This document shows positions 34,915-41,967 of a stretch of DNA of 64,000 nucleotides, in pieces; position 1 is the stretch's first letter; the number at the start of each line of letters is the position of its first letter. The notes beneath the pieces are model-generated. The model saw nothing but the letters and a program-made list of their open reading frames with translations. It was not told the origin of the DNA and made no database searches. A program made the translations under genes and the position numbers. Source of the DNA: CAVQCX01 sp963775335 (GTDB lineage Bacteria; Pseudomonadota; Gammaproteobacteria; Chromatiales; Chromatiaceae); assembly GCA_963775335.1 (NCBI GenBank), contig CAVZIJ010000002.1, positions 1,178,001 through 1,242,000 of the forward strand, read 5' to 3'.

Positions 34915-35250
34915 TCAATCCAGCCCAAACAGGCGGCGATAGAACCTGAATCGACCTTCCTGTTTACCCATAAGCAGCGCCTCCAGCTCGCCATGGTCGA
35001 AAAACAGGCCTCCACATACCGTGCAGCGGTCGATTTCGATGCCCTCGAGCTGCTCCTCCTGCATGTCGCTGCCACACTTGGGGCATTTCATCCAGTGCGC
35101 CAGGCGCAGTTTCTCGCGCTCTGCCTGTTCGAGCTCACGTCGATACGATTCAAGCCGGTGCGCCTGCTCCAGGCGCGCCTTCTCCAGCAGGAGACGTTCA
35201 TTTTCCAGAAACCACTGGTTTTCCTGGCTGTCAGCCTGTTTCGATGCCAT
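34915..35250 (-). CDS. Zinc-ribbon (zf-TFIIB) protein with N-terminal coiled coil
   Basis: The 111-residue protein has a charged helical N-terminus (residues 10-50, EKARLEQAHRLESYRRELEQ) likely to form a coiled coil. A zinc ribbon follows with MKCPKCGSDMQEEQLEGIE and IDRCTVCGGLFFDHGELEAL, giving two CxxC knuckles. This is the zf-TFIIB/COG3809 layout. ATG 35250 follows CGGAGG. Function is unknown; such proteins are common single-gene accessories. Base composition around it is more AT-rich than the core genome in this window. Confidence 0.85.
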   Translation of the reverse strand: MASKQADSQENQWFLENERLLLEKARLEQAHRLESYRRELEQAEREKLRLAHWMKCPKCGSDMQEEQLEGIEIDRCTVCGGLFFDHGELEALLMGKQEGRFRFYRRLFGLD

Positions 35251-35556
35251 ACGACCTCCGTTACTACCAACGAGAACTGGGGGAATGCCATCTCCGTGGC
35301 CGCTCCCCGAATAGCCTGAAAGATGGAGGATACCACGAAGATCGCGCCGCCCCCATTGTCATACAGTGCATCAATATACGCACACGCGTTTTCGCTCCAG
35401 TTCTCGTCTTCTCGCATGCTACGATCCAAGAACTGCTCCCTGCCAGATTCCCACCACTTCGTTCGGGGGACAACGTAAAATTTAGACCGATGTAACCAGA
35501 TCCGCTTGAGTTAATGTGAGAATCGCGTCCTGGCTGCGGCCAGAGATCATCGGCAT
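35251..35556. other. Divergent intergenic region, no gene seen
   Basis: This 306-nt, comparatively AT-rich region lies between the zinc-ribbon gene and the metallophosphoesterase gene. It presumably holds their promoters. Only short, unconvincing frames are present. Confidence 0.5.
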
Positions 35557-36669
35557 ATGAATATATTCGTCGTCATCCTGACGTTGTCCAGTTCCCTGAT
35601 GCATATCTATCTGACCTGGGCTGTCATCCGCCTCGGTTGGATCTCCGGAGTCACGTCGCCGCTTACGGTGTGGCTGTGTTCGCTGCTGGTATGGCTGATT
35701 TTTGTCATCGGTCTGCGGGCGGCCTTCAACCCGTCCGGCCGCCTCGCGGTGGTCCTCGAGCGCTTTGCGTTCGACTGGCTGGGGATCCTGTTCCTGGCTA
35801 CATCGATTTTGTTGCTGTTCGATCTGCTGACCGGCTTCGGCCTCTGGGCCAGGCCCTGGCTGGGTATGATCCGCCCCGGCGCCTGGGTCGTCGCGTTGTT
35901 ACTGATCGGTGTTGCCTTTGTGCAGGGCGCGCGTGCGCCTGAGATCAGCCACTATCCTGTTGCCCTACCGCGCCTGCCCGCCGCCCTTGATGGTATGCGT
36001 ATTGTCATGCTTTCCGATCTGCATCTCGGCAGCCAGTTCGGCGCCACGTGGTTTGCCACCCTTGTCGATCGGGTGCAGGCGCTACATCCTGACCTGATCC
36101 TCCTGGGTGGGGATATCGTTGAAGGCCATAGCCCGCCTGATCCCGCTCTTCAGGCGGTGTTTGCAAGACTACAGGCACCGCTCGGTGTTTATGCCGTTAC
36201 CGGCAATCATGAAGATTATGGTGATACGCGTGCGGCGATCGCAATGATTGAAGAAGCCGGCGTTGCCTGGTTGCACGACGAAATGAGCTTCATCGCACCC
36301 GGTCTCAGTCTGGCTGGTGTCGATGATCTCGGTGCACGCCGAGGGTTGAGCCCTGCGCTGGCCAGTCAGATTGAATCTGTCGCTTTAACGGGTGGCCGTC
36401 AAGCCGTGATACTGCTATCGCATACGCCTCGGGAAGTCGAAAAGGCCGCAGCTGACGGAGTCGTGTTGATGTTGTCCGGCCATACCCATAATGGCCAGAT
36501 CTGGCCGTTCAACTATCTGGTCAAGGCGTTCTTCCCCTATATTACAGGGCGTTATGATATCAATGCCATGACACTGATTGTCGGTCGCGGCGCCGGCTTG
36601 TGGGGGCCACGGATGCGTCTGTGGCGAAGAGGCGAGATTGTCGAGGTCACGTTGCTGGCTAGGATGTAG
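35557..36669 (+). CDS. Membrane-anchored metallophosphoesterase (YaeI-like)
   Basis: The 370-residue protein has four N-terminal helices (residues 1-125) and a calcineurin-like phosphoesterase domain. The five metal-binding motifs are intact: VMLSDLHLGS, LLGGDIVEGH, VTGNHEDYGD, ILLSHTP and MLSGHTHNGQIWP. The set resembles the YaeI group of membrane-associated phosphodiesterases. The start ATG 35557 has only weak ribosome-binding sequence. Codon use appears less GC-rich than in neighbouring core genes, in line with the island location. Its 3' end overlaps a RAYT remnant on the other strand by about 11 bp. Confidence 0.9.
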   Translation: MNIFVVILTLSSSLMHIYLTWAVIRLGWISGVTSPLTVWLCSLLVWLIFVIGLRAAFNPSGRLAVVLERFAFDWLGILFLATSILLLFDLLTGFGLWARPWLGMIRPGAWVVALLLIGVAFVQGARAPEISHYPVALPRLPAALDGMRIVMLSDLHLGSQFGATWFATLVDRVQALHPDLILLGGDIVEGHSPPDPALQAVFARLQAPLGVYAVTGNHEDYGDTRAAIAMIEEAGVAWLHDEMSFIAPGLSLAGVDDLGARRGLSPALASQIESVALTGGRQAVILLSHTPREVEKAAADGVVLMLSGHTHNGQIWPFNYLVKAFFPYITGRYDINAMTLIVGRGAGLWGPRMRLWRRGEIVEVTLLARM

Positions 36670-36904
36670 CGGCAGCACGCAAGCACCTATGCTTGTGTCT
36701 GCACTGGGCTCGATTTGTACCGTCCTTCCCATAATGTGCCGCTGCGCCCTTCCAGACGACTGTGGTTACGCATCTGGCGGCCGGCGAGTCGCTAGGCGAG
36801 AGCAACAGGTGAACGTGGTTGCTCATCAGGCACAAAGCGCACACTGACACGCCATACTCATCCTTGAGCTCCCCAAGAGTGTTCAGGCAACGCTGGTAAT
36901 TCAA
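36659..36904 (-). pseudogene. REP-associated tyrosine transposase (Y1_Tnp/RAYT) fragment
   Basis: The 81-codon frame contains NTLGELKDEYGVSVCALCLM followed by SNHVHLLLSPSD. The HVH triad and the preceding MSN are the metal-binding hallmark of Y1 (IS200-like) transposases of the RAYT branch. The N-terminal strand and the C-terminal half with the catalytic Tyr are absent. The upstream edge joins a truncated toxin gene at about 36905, so the fragment marks a rearrangement point. Confidence 0.8.
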
Positions 36905-37091
36905 TTTCGACTGCCAACGCTCGATGGTGCATGCCTACCCGAGCGGACTAATAACGTCCAACTTTCTTGAAGTGAAGTGATGGATGCTTTGGATTCTGCT
37001 TGAGCATCTCATAGTTTCGATCGGCCAACTGACGCACGGCAGGCGGCAATACCCTCGTGCGCCGACCAAAATGACGGGCTTGCGAAATGAT
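36905..37091 (-). pseudogene. Decayed RelE/ParE-type toxin gene
   Basis: After a GTG that overlaps the antitoxin stop, the minus strand reads VNHFASPSFWSAHEG, then shifts frame by one base to LPPAVRQLADRNYEMLKQNP and KHPSLHFKKVGRY. A TAG follows where relatives continue with Trp. Beyond the TAG the same frame still reads SARVGMHHRALAVEIE before similarity ends at the RAYT junction. So one frameshift, one nonsense codon (probable TGG to TAG) and a 3' truncation are all visible. The toxin cannot be active. Confidence 0.65.
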
Positions 37092-37295
37092 TCACACCTT
37101 CTTCGACTCCCCCGCTTTGTGCTCCGCGATAGCCGTATCAGCCAAGGCGCCCAGTTTACCCGTTCTGATATCTTTGGCTATTTGCCTGTCCCATGCGTCG
37201 GAATCGAACTTTTCGTACCACGCACGGAACTCCCTAAGTTGATCTACGGGCAAATCCGCGACCTCCTTTTCGATTTCCTCAACTTTTCCGGCCAT
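37092..37295 (-). CDS. Antitoxin-like protein of a type II toxin-antitoxin pair
   Basis: Starting at the second Met (ATG 37295, with AGAGAGG about 8 nt upstream) the product is a 67-residue acidic-helical protein. It contains KVEEIEKEVADLPVDQLREF, RAWYEKFDSDAWDRQI and a basic tail HKAGESKKV. Similar short proteins precede RelE/ParE-like toxins in many genomes, and a broken toxin frame starts at its stop codon here. It is the first gene after an attC-like site, so it probably entered as an integron cassette. A 7-residue longer start at ATG 37316 is possible. Confidence 0.7.
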   Translation of the reverse strand: MAGKVEEIEKEVADLPVDQLREFRAWYEKFDSDAWDRQIAKDIRTGKLGALADTAIAEHKAGESKKV

Positions 37296-37318
37296 ATTTG
37301 GGTGCCTCTCTTTCATAA

Positions 37319-37410
37319 GCCTTAACGTTGGCGTAACCTGCCGCGTGCTGGCTAGCGGGCAGCGTGGCGACCGCTAGCCAGTACGTGGTCAGGTTGACGC
37401 GCTGGTTAGC
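37319..37410 (-). other. attC-like integron recombination site 1
   Basis: Read on the minus strand, the site starts at GCTAAC (the TAA is the stop codon of the small gene at 37406) and ends at CGTTAAGGC. The outer arms TAAC...GTCAACCTG and CAGGTTACG...GTTA pair imperfectly, with an unpaired base as in attC bottom-strand hairpins. An inner perfect arm TGGCTAGCGG/CCGCTAGCCA forms the terminal stem. Size is about 92 bp. The R' box departs from consensus at its last position. No integrase gene is in the window. Confidence 0.65.
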
Positions 37411-37579
37411 TTCCGGTCTTGGGAAACAGATATTTCGGACCAGGATTAAGCACAGGGCGCTTCGATTGCGCTTCTTGCTCTCTTAGTGCGGCCACAATTC
37501 GCCGAAGATCATGCCCATAAGCCGAGGCATGGTCTTCCCCGTGTTTTCGCACTTCCTCAACGATGGGATCTTCAATCAT
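37406..37579 (-). CDS. Small cassette protein paired with a PIN-domain gene (57 aa)
   Basis: ATG 37579 overlaps the end of the PIN-domain gene by 8 bp, and the TAA stop lies inside the attC-like R'' box. The product starts MIEDPIVEEVRKHGEDHASA and continues with a helix, HDLRRIVAALREQEAQSK. Its polar tail is PVLNPGPKYLFPKTGS. Short proteins with this MI-DPIVEEVR opening commonly accompany VapC-like PIN proteins of the same type, in the position of an antitoxin. It is too short for most gene callers. It appears intact although its partner is broken. Confidence 0.65.
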   Translation of the reverse strand: MIEDPIVEEVRKHGEDHASAYGHDLRRIVAALREQEAQSKRPVLNPGPKYLFPKTGS

Positions 37580-38054
37580 TCGATGATCCTCCCAGCTCTT
37601 CAGGGGAGCATAACAATGGACAGACGTAACCGAGGGACTCTACAACCCAAGTGATCGCCCTCTTTGTTTCGGCATTGTTAATGTGCTTAAAATTCCAGGT
37701 AAGTAGGTAGTCAACTCCCTGGGTTGCAGCGATGGCAATATGAAGAGCATCATCTTCGCTTCCTACGGGGATGGCTGTCTCAGCAATGAGACTTTCAGCC
37801 AGAAAGACTGCGTTCTCCGTAGCAGATAGGCTTGGAATTCCTTCTATGAGCGCTGATCGCCGCTCTGCGGCTAAAAGATCGCCGCGTCCGATTTCGTTCT
37901 CTACGAGAGCTGATACTCTCAAGTCAAATCGATCCTTTTAATGTTCCCACCACTCGAGTGTAAGCGCTTGCCGGCCAGCCACGATAACATCGCGACTTGG
38001 CCGGGAAACCAGGTAGCTTATTACCGAAGACTTGATGTAGACAATGGGCTTCAT
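37572..38054 (-). pseudogene. VapC-like PIN-domain gene with in-frame stop
   Basis: From ATG 38054 the frame reads MKPIVYIKSSVISYLVSRPS, then TLEWWEH. A TAA follows where relatives have a Tyr-type codon, and then the same frame continues KDRFDLRVSALVENEIGRGD to the normal C-terminus (DDALHIAIAATQGVDYLLTW, FKHINNAETKRAI). Total length would be 160 residues. The opening YIKSS also shows Lys where PIN proteins of this group carry the first catalytic acid (YIETS). Both changes suggest an inactivated ribonuclease toxin; the DDALH and NNAE residues remain. Restart at TTG 37922 would give only the C-terminal 116 residues. Confidence 0.7.
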
Positions 38055-38086
38055 TTACGTTGCTTCAGTTCGTGCATCTTCCGGAA

Positions 38087-38163
38087 GGTAACGTTTGGCT
38101 TGAGGGGCGCGGAAACAGGCGGCGAAGCCGGCTGTTGGAGCGTCCCTCTCAAAGCGTTAGCCA
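38087..38163 (-). other. attC-like integron recombination site 2
   Basis: On the minus strand the site runs from GGCTAACGC, whose TAA is the stop codon of the 38157-38924 gene, to CAAACGTTACC. The outer parts TAACG...CTTTGAGAGGGACGC and GCGCCCCTCAAG...CGTTA pair imperfectly, as in R''/L'' and L'/R' boxes. The inner arms AACAG and CTGTT close a short stem with CGGCTTCGCCG. Size is 77 bp. It has the same design as site 1 but a different central sequence, as expected for independent cassettes. Confidence 0.7.
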
Positions 38164-38924
38164 TTGTCGTAGCCATGCCATGAAATGGCGTCAGTGACCG
38201 ATGCTGATAGACGATTGATGCATCCCTGCATGGACTCATCAGCGGTTTGGAACAAATCACGCTGCCATTTAACAATTTCGGCAATTTCATGCCATGTAAT
38301 CCAGCAGACCACATCGTTGATGAGTAGCCGTGCATGCTGAGGTGTGAAGGAATGGTTTTCTGCTCTTACAAGAACTGAATCAAGGTATAGCGAGATAGCC
38401 TCTGGAAGAGAAAGCTTGCCGTGTTTTGCCACCTTGATTGGCGGAGAAGCTCCGATAATCAACAGAAGAATCGGTTTTCTAGGACCAGCGTCGCGAATCG
38501 TGAGCGCGAATTCCCGAGCGATCTGCTCCGGCTGAAAAGAACTGATTCTAATTCGCTTTGCCTTTAGGATGGTATAAGTGCTCGGGGTTTCAATAATTCC
38601 ATCAGGTTGCACCGACATTTGCGTTTGATGTCGATCTCCACTGGGAACGAGTGGGTGATTTCCGGGGAGAAGTGTAAATACGGCTTCTTCAATCTCTGAG
38701 ATAAGGCTAGTACGAGCCGCATCGGCTTCGTGGGCGCCGGTGAGAACGCTTCCAAAAAAGAACTTTCGCGGAAGAAAGTCCAGAGCTTGAAGTGCCTCAG
38801 CAGTCAATACGTTTTCATATCCTCGACCGCCATTGCGGTAGTCACGAATTGTCGATCCAACCCAAGATAGCTCTTCAAGGAGCCGTCCGAGTACAGACGA
38901 GTTGGTTGCCTTGAGCTTTGTCAT
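38157..38924 (-). CDS. Cassette-borne protein with PD-(D/E)xK-like pattern
   Basis: The 255-residue soluble protein starts at ATG 38924, right after the 3' end of a group II intron, and stops inside an attC-like site. It is thus a cassette gene. Its middle part reads MSVQPDGIIETPSTYTILKA followed by KRIRISSFQPEQIAREF, which follows the strand-turn-strand pattern of PD-(D/E)xK nucleases (PD...E-x-K). However, the expected acidic residue of ExK is Lys here. The C-terminal half has LSLPEAISLYLDSV and QHARLLINDVVCWITWHEIA. I do not recognise a named family; an inactive or diverged nuclease is possible. Confidence 0.6.
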   Translation of the reverse strand: MTKLKATNSSVLGRLLEELSWVGSTIRDYRNGGRGYENVLTAEALQALDFLPRKFFFGSVLTGAHEADAARTSLISEIEEAVFTLLPGNHPLVPSGDRHQTQMSVQPDGIIETPSTYTILKAKRIRISSFQPEQIAREFALTIRDAGPRKPILLLIIGASPPIKVAKHGKLSLPEAISLYLDSVLVRAENHSFTPQHARLLINDVVCWITWHEIAEIVKWQRDLFQTADESMQGCINRLSASVTDAISWHGYDNG

Positions 38925-38939
38925 TGGTAAACGGCTCTC

Positions 38940-39009
38940 GCGGTAGGAGCGCCCGTTACCGGGCGCCCCCCGCACAGTCCCGAACGTGCGGTTTTCCCGC
39001 ATCCGGTTC
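38940..39009 (-). ncRNA. Group II intron 3' end (domains V and VI), class C type
   Basis: On the minus strand, CCGGATGCGGGAAAACCGCA with CGTTCGG forms the domain V hairpin (38977-39009, GAAA-type loop). CGCCCGGTAACGGGCG then forms a domain VI-like stem, and the intron ends near CTCCTACCGCGA at about 38940. It lies directly downstream of the intron RT fragment. The boundary is immediately followed by CCGTTTACC and the cassette gene start, consistent with insertion at an attC-like R' box. Confidence 0.75.
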
Positions 39010-39043
39010 TTCGGTCGTACTCGCTTTCGCGCGAGCGATGCCC

Positions 39044-39585
39044 TTATGCAAACCCCACATGCTGCCGTTTCTGCTCCGTGATCAGCGGTTTGGCTACACC
39101 CAATCGCTGCAGGGCTCGGCCGAAGGCTTTCCACGTAAAGCTCTTACGCTTGCCGCCCCGCCGATTCAGCCATTTGAACGCGCACTCGACGCTCCACTGG
39201 TAGAACCGCCACAAAGACCGAGAGTTGCCACGCACACCATAGTAATTGTAGTGGCCGATCAACCGCCTGTTCAGGGCAACCATGAACTTTCGCCCCGGTA
39301 GATGACGTTCCTCCTTGATCCGCTCCTTAATCCTGCGACACGCGCCTTGCAGCTTCTTGCGCGACGTGCGCCGCTTCACCCGCACTACACCTTGCCGGTC
39401 CGGGAACCAGTATAGCTCGAGGCCCAGGAAGGTGAAGCGTCGCTTCATGCTGGGGTGAAACCGGCTGAAACGCAGGATGCGGGTCTTCTCCTCGGCGACC
39501 TCCAGCTGGAACTTTCCCGGCCGTTTCGGCAGCACTCGGTAAAAGCGCTCCTCATCGTCCTGGTAGCGAAAGCCGCAGACGAGTC
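39044..39585 (-). pseudogene. Group II intron reverse transcriptase/maturase, C-terminal fragment
   Basis: The frame reads VCGFRYQDDEERFYRVLPKR, EVAEEKTRILRFSRF and RFTFLGLELYWFPDR (the end of the RT palm/thumb). It continues with the maturase-X region, RLIGHYNYYGVRGN and FYQWSVECAFKWLNRRGGKR. The YADD catalytic box, which should lie just before VCGF, and everything upstream are missing. The coding sequence breaks at about 39586, where the 3' end of a second group II intron begins. The C-terminus runs normally to the stop at 39044, followed by the intron's own domain V. Confidence 0.85.
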
Positions 39586-39587
39586 GG

Positions 39588-39845
39588 GTCGCCCCGGGGA
39601 ACCCCCCCCGAGGCGCTCACGGAACCGGACGTGAACGTCTCCGCTCATCCGGCTCCTTCTATCCAGCCTGCAACTGGATTTGTTTGAGTCACCCAAGTCC
39701 TCCCATCACTGGTTGCTTGGGCGGCTCGCACCGGATAGGGCAACCCCTCCGCTCCAGCCCCATTACAGGACCTTCAGCACTACTACGGGTTGCTCCGCCC
39801 CTGTACCCCGCATCGGTACTCTAGCGCTCGGGGATCTTCCCCTTG
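39588..39845 (-). ncRNA. Remnant of a second group II intron, inserted in the first intron's RT gene
   Basis: On the minus strand, GAGCCGGATGAGCGGAGACG with TTCACGTCCGGTTC is a complete domain V (39622-39655). A domain VI-like CCGGGG stem and the end CCCCGGGGCGAC at about 39588 follow. Sequence upstream to about 39845 resembles the lead-in of intron ORFs (AGAGTACCGATGCGGGG and nearby), but its own RT gene is missing. The 3' end abuts the first intron's RT reading frame, so this is a deleted nested (twintron-like) insertion. The upstream limit is approximate. Confidence 0.6.
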
Positions 39846-39847
39846 GG

Positions 39848-39942
39848 TTAAAGGGGCCAGGCTCGCTTTAATTTCCATTGTCACGATAAACTCTCTCGAT
39901 CTAGGCGGCGTTATTTAAATTAATCCGACCCTGGCCCCTTTA
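39848..39942. repeat. Mobile-type repeat, copy A (about 95 bp)
   Basis: It begins TTAAAGGGGCCAGG and ends CCTGGCCCCTTTAA, so the termini are inverted repeats. Internal TTTAAT-TTCCATT, GGCGTTA and AAATTAATCCGAC are shared in order with a second copy at 49796-49886. On the minus strand the adjacent GGGGTCAGAATTAAAG is a motif typical of RAYT-associated palindromic elements. The element contains no gene. Confidence 0.75.
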
Positions 39943-40145
39943 ATTCTGACCCCTGTCATACGGCGGATGGCCGTGCCGTCGAGGAAGAATCCCCTGCCGG
40001 CACGGCTCGTTCCTCGGGGCGCCGCTCGACCAGTCGGGTCACTGCTCGTGGAATGGAAAGCTGGGGGCAGTGCTCGTAATCTAGCCTCTGCCGTGCTCGG
40101 GCAGCGGTTCGCCAGGTGCTATAAACCTAGACCCCAGGCAGCCCT

Positions 40146-40484
40146 CTATTGCTTGGCGCCGAGCGGCCGCAATTGGGAGAGCAGCGCCGGGATCTCCTCG
40201 GTCACCGCCACCCAGACGATACTCGTATCGATTTCGAAATAGGCGTGCACCAGCCGATTGCGCATGCCGACGATGGCTTTCCACGGAACCTCCCCATGGG
40301 TGGCGCGGGTTTCCTCCGTCACTTTGCTCGCCGCCTCACCGATGATCTCCACTGCCCGCACGATGGCAAACAGAAGCATCTCGTCCTGGTCCAGGTCATC
40401 ACGCCGGCGACCCGCAGCGAATCGGACCGCGGCTTCGCACGCCTCGACCATGTGGCCGACGCGGACGCGATCCTCAGCGCGCAT
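40146..40484 (-). CDS. hepT: HepT-like (DUF86) ribonuclease toxin
   Basis: The 112-residue all-helical HEPN protein carries the catalytic Rx4H motif in VGMRNRLVHAYFEID at about residues 78-92. The helix AIVRAVEIIGEAASKVTEET is also typical of DUF86. It overlaps the 3' end of the MNT-domain gene by 11 bp, the standard layout of HepT/MntA toxin-antitoxin modules. In these, the nucleotidyltransferase adenylylates the Tyr of the Rx4HxY motif (here HAY) to silence the toxin. All key residues look intact. Confidence 0.9.
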   Translation of the reverse strand: MRAEDRVRVGHMVEACEAAVRFAAGRRRDDLDQDEMLLFAIVRAVEIIGEAASKVTEETRATHGEVPWKAIVGMRNRLVHAYFEIDTSIVWVAVTEEIPALLSQLRPLGAKQ

Positions 40485-40776
40485 ACTGCACCTCCGCCGT
40501 GCGCACTACCTCGTCACGGAAGTAGCGCGACAGGTCGCCCGCTGTGCGCAGATCGACCTTCCTGCCCCCCAGCATCTCCGAAAGCTCCAGTTCCATCCCG
40601 GCGATACCCAGAAGGCCCGGAGTATGCTCCGCCTCGAACTCCACCAGCAGGTCGATGTCGCTGTCCGGCCGCGCGGCACCCTTCAGTTGGGAGCCGAACA
40701 ACGCCAGGCGGCGGATGCGATGCACCTCGCAAAAACGGGCCAGGGCCGCTTCGTCGAGATTCAGGCTCGGATGCAT
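40474..40776 (-). CDS. mntA: MntA-type minimal nucleotidyltransferase antitoxin
   Basis: The 100-residue protein has the minimal nucleotidyltransferase motif ALFGSQLKGAARPDSDIDLL (GSx10DxD) at about residues 26-45. It also has the third acidic position in GGRKVDLRT. It acts as the antitoxin of HepT by transferring AMP to the toxin. The gene precedes and overlaps hepT by 11 bp, so the two are translationally coupled. ATG 40776 is the natural start. Confidence 0.9.
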   Translation of the reverse strand: MHPSLNLDEAALARFCEVHRIRRLALFGSQLKGAARPDSDIDLLVEFEAEHTPGLLGIAGMELELSEMLGGRKVDLRTAGDLSRYFRDEVVRTAEVQYAR

Positions 40777-40833
40777 GGCTTCTGTCTCCGAAATGGATCT
40801 GTCCCTAATGGTACCTATCGTCGGCGCTCGTCG

Positions 40834-41157
40834 TCACAGCGCGCGGCACTTCCCGGCCAGCCGGGTGATCTCCGGCCAGCTCTGCACCAAGCCAATCCAG
40901 GCACTGGCCGCATCCGCACGTTTCTTGCCCTCGCACAGGGTGTAAGGGCGGTAGCAGCGCTCGCCGGCGCTCTCGGTCCCGCCGCCGAGCCTGGCGCAGC
41001 GAAGGGCGAGCGTGCCAGGATGATTCTCCGAGACTACTCTCGCCTGACACCACGCAACGGGAAATACACCTCCGAGCAGCAGCCGGCCCGCGAGCACTTC
41101 GACGCCGCCGTTTTGGGGATCAGGCCCGCGTAGGTCCCGCGCCATCTGCGCCCGCAC
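40834..41157 (-). CDS. Uncertain small reading frame
   Basis: A 107-codon frame lies between the DUF429-like gene and the MntA gene. Only its C-terminal third looks protein-like (CYRPYTLCEGKKRADAASAW, SWPEITRLAGKC). An overlapping frame at 40805-41053 competes with it. There is no recognised family and no convincing ribosome-binding site. It may be a genuine small hypothetical gene of the island or a chance frame. Confidence 0.25.
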   Translation of the reverse strand: MRAQMARDLRGPDPQNGGVEVLAGRLLLGGVFPVAWCQARVVSENHPGTLALRCARLGGGTESAGERCYRPYTLCEGKKRADAASAWIGLVQSWPEITRLAGKCRAL

Positions 41158-41169
41158 GGCAGCGCCGGA

Positions 41170-41967
41170 TCAACCGACCCCGAGGACCCAGCCCTCTACT
41201 TCAGCCAGCGTACGCTCCGCAGGCGTCAGGGCCGGATCGAGGAATCCCGCCAGACGGCCATCGAGATCGGTCTGGCGCAGCCAGGCCGCCACTGCATAGG
41301 CGTCGTGCTGGTCCGGCGTGCGTCCCTCCCGGGGGAAGGCGTGCTTCCACAGGGCCGGATACGCCTCCACGATCGCCGAGCGGCCGGCGGGAATTCGCCA
41401 ACCGTCGAACGGCCAGAAGTGAGCCCGCGCGCCGAGCTCGCGGCGGAGATAGAGCAGCCAGGGTATGCCGGCGTGGGTGGACTTGGCCACCGACCCGGGC
41501 ACATCGAAGTGAAAGACCGACTTGGCCGAGCCCGTGCGCTCTTCCGTCAGGCGCCGCCACCGGGAGCTGCCCGTGCGCTCCGCACCGCTTCCGACGACCC
41601 CATCGCGGACGAAATCCACGTAGACCTGGTCCTGGTCGGTCGGCCAATGGCGCTGAAAGTCGTCCAGAAAGGCCGGCCAATCGGGCGGCAGGCGGTGCAC
41701 CTCGAAGTACCGCAGCGGGAAGGAAAAGCCGTGGTCGATGCCGACCAGCGTGGGCAGGTCCTCGCCCAGCCGCTCCACCAGCCATGCCGCGATGCCGCGC
41801 CGGGTCCAGTACTTGCGCGGGCTGGGCGGCGGCAGGACCTCCTCGGGCTGCGTCGCCCGATCCGCCAGATAGACGCGCAGGCCCTTGAGGCTCGCCGTGG
41901 CCGTTTCGGCGCCCGAATAGTCGATGCCGATGTAGCGCTCGAAGGCCGGGATCGCGCTGCCGGTCAA
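41170..41967 (-). CDS. Conserved hypothetical protein, DUF429/RNase H-fold-like, in restriction operon
   Basis: The protein (about 265 residues) begins a few residues before FERYIGIDYSGAETATASLK, an RNase H-fold opening strand with the first Asp. A second acidic strand, LPTLVGIDHGFSFPLRYFEV, and the late IVEAYPALWKHAFP with DQHDAYAVAAWL complete a DUF429-like acidic pattern. The start is probably TTG 41967, which overlaps the hsdS stop (TTGA); longer frames run inside hsdS. It is translationally coupled to the restriction locus, so a nuclease or accessory role there is plausible but unproven. Confidence 0.6.
   Translation of the reverse strand: MTGSAIPAFERYIGIDYSGAETATASLKGLRVYLADRATQPEEVLPPPSPRKYWTRRGIAAWLVERLGEDLPTLVGIDHGFSFPLRYFEVHRLPPDWPAFLDDFQRHWPTDQDQVYVDFVRDGVVGSGAERTGSSRWRRLTEERTGSAKSVFHFDVPGSVAKSTHAGIPWLLYLRRELGARAHFWPFDGWRIPAGRSAIVEAYPALWKHAFPREGRTPDQHDAYAVAAWLRQTDLDGRLAGFLDPALTPAERTLAEVEGWVLGVG

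Noticed and set aside
39680..39871. 63-codon plus-strand frame (HHWLLGRLAPDRATPP...)
   Set aside because: Frames of this kind are commonly called opposite group II intron sequence; it is better explained as antisense of the intron remnant.
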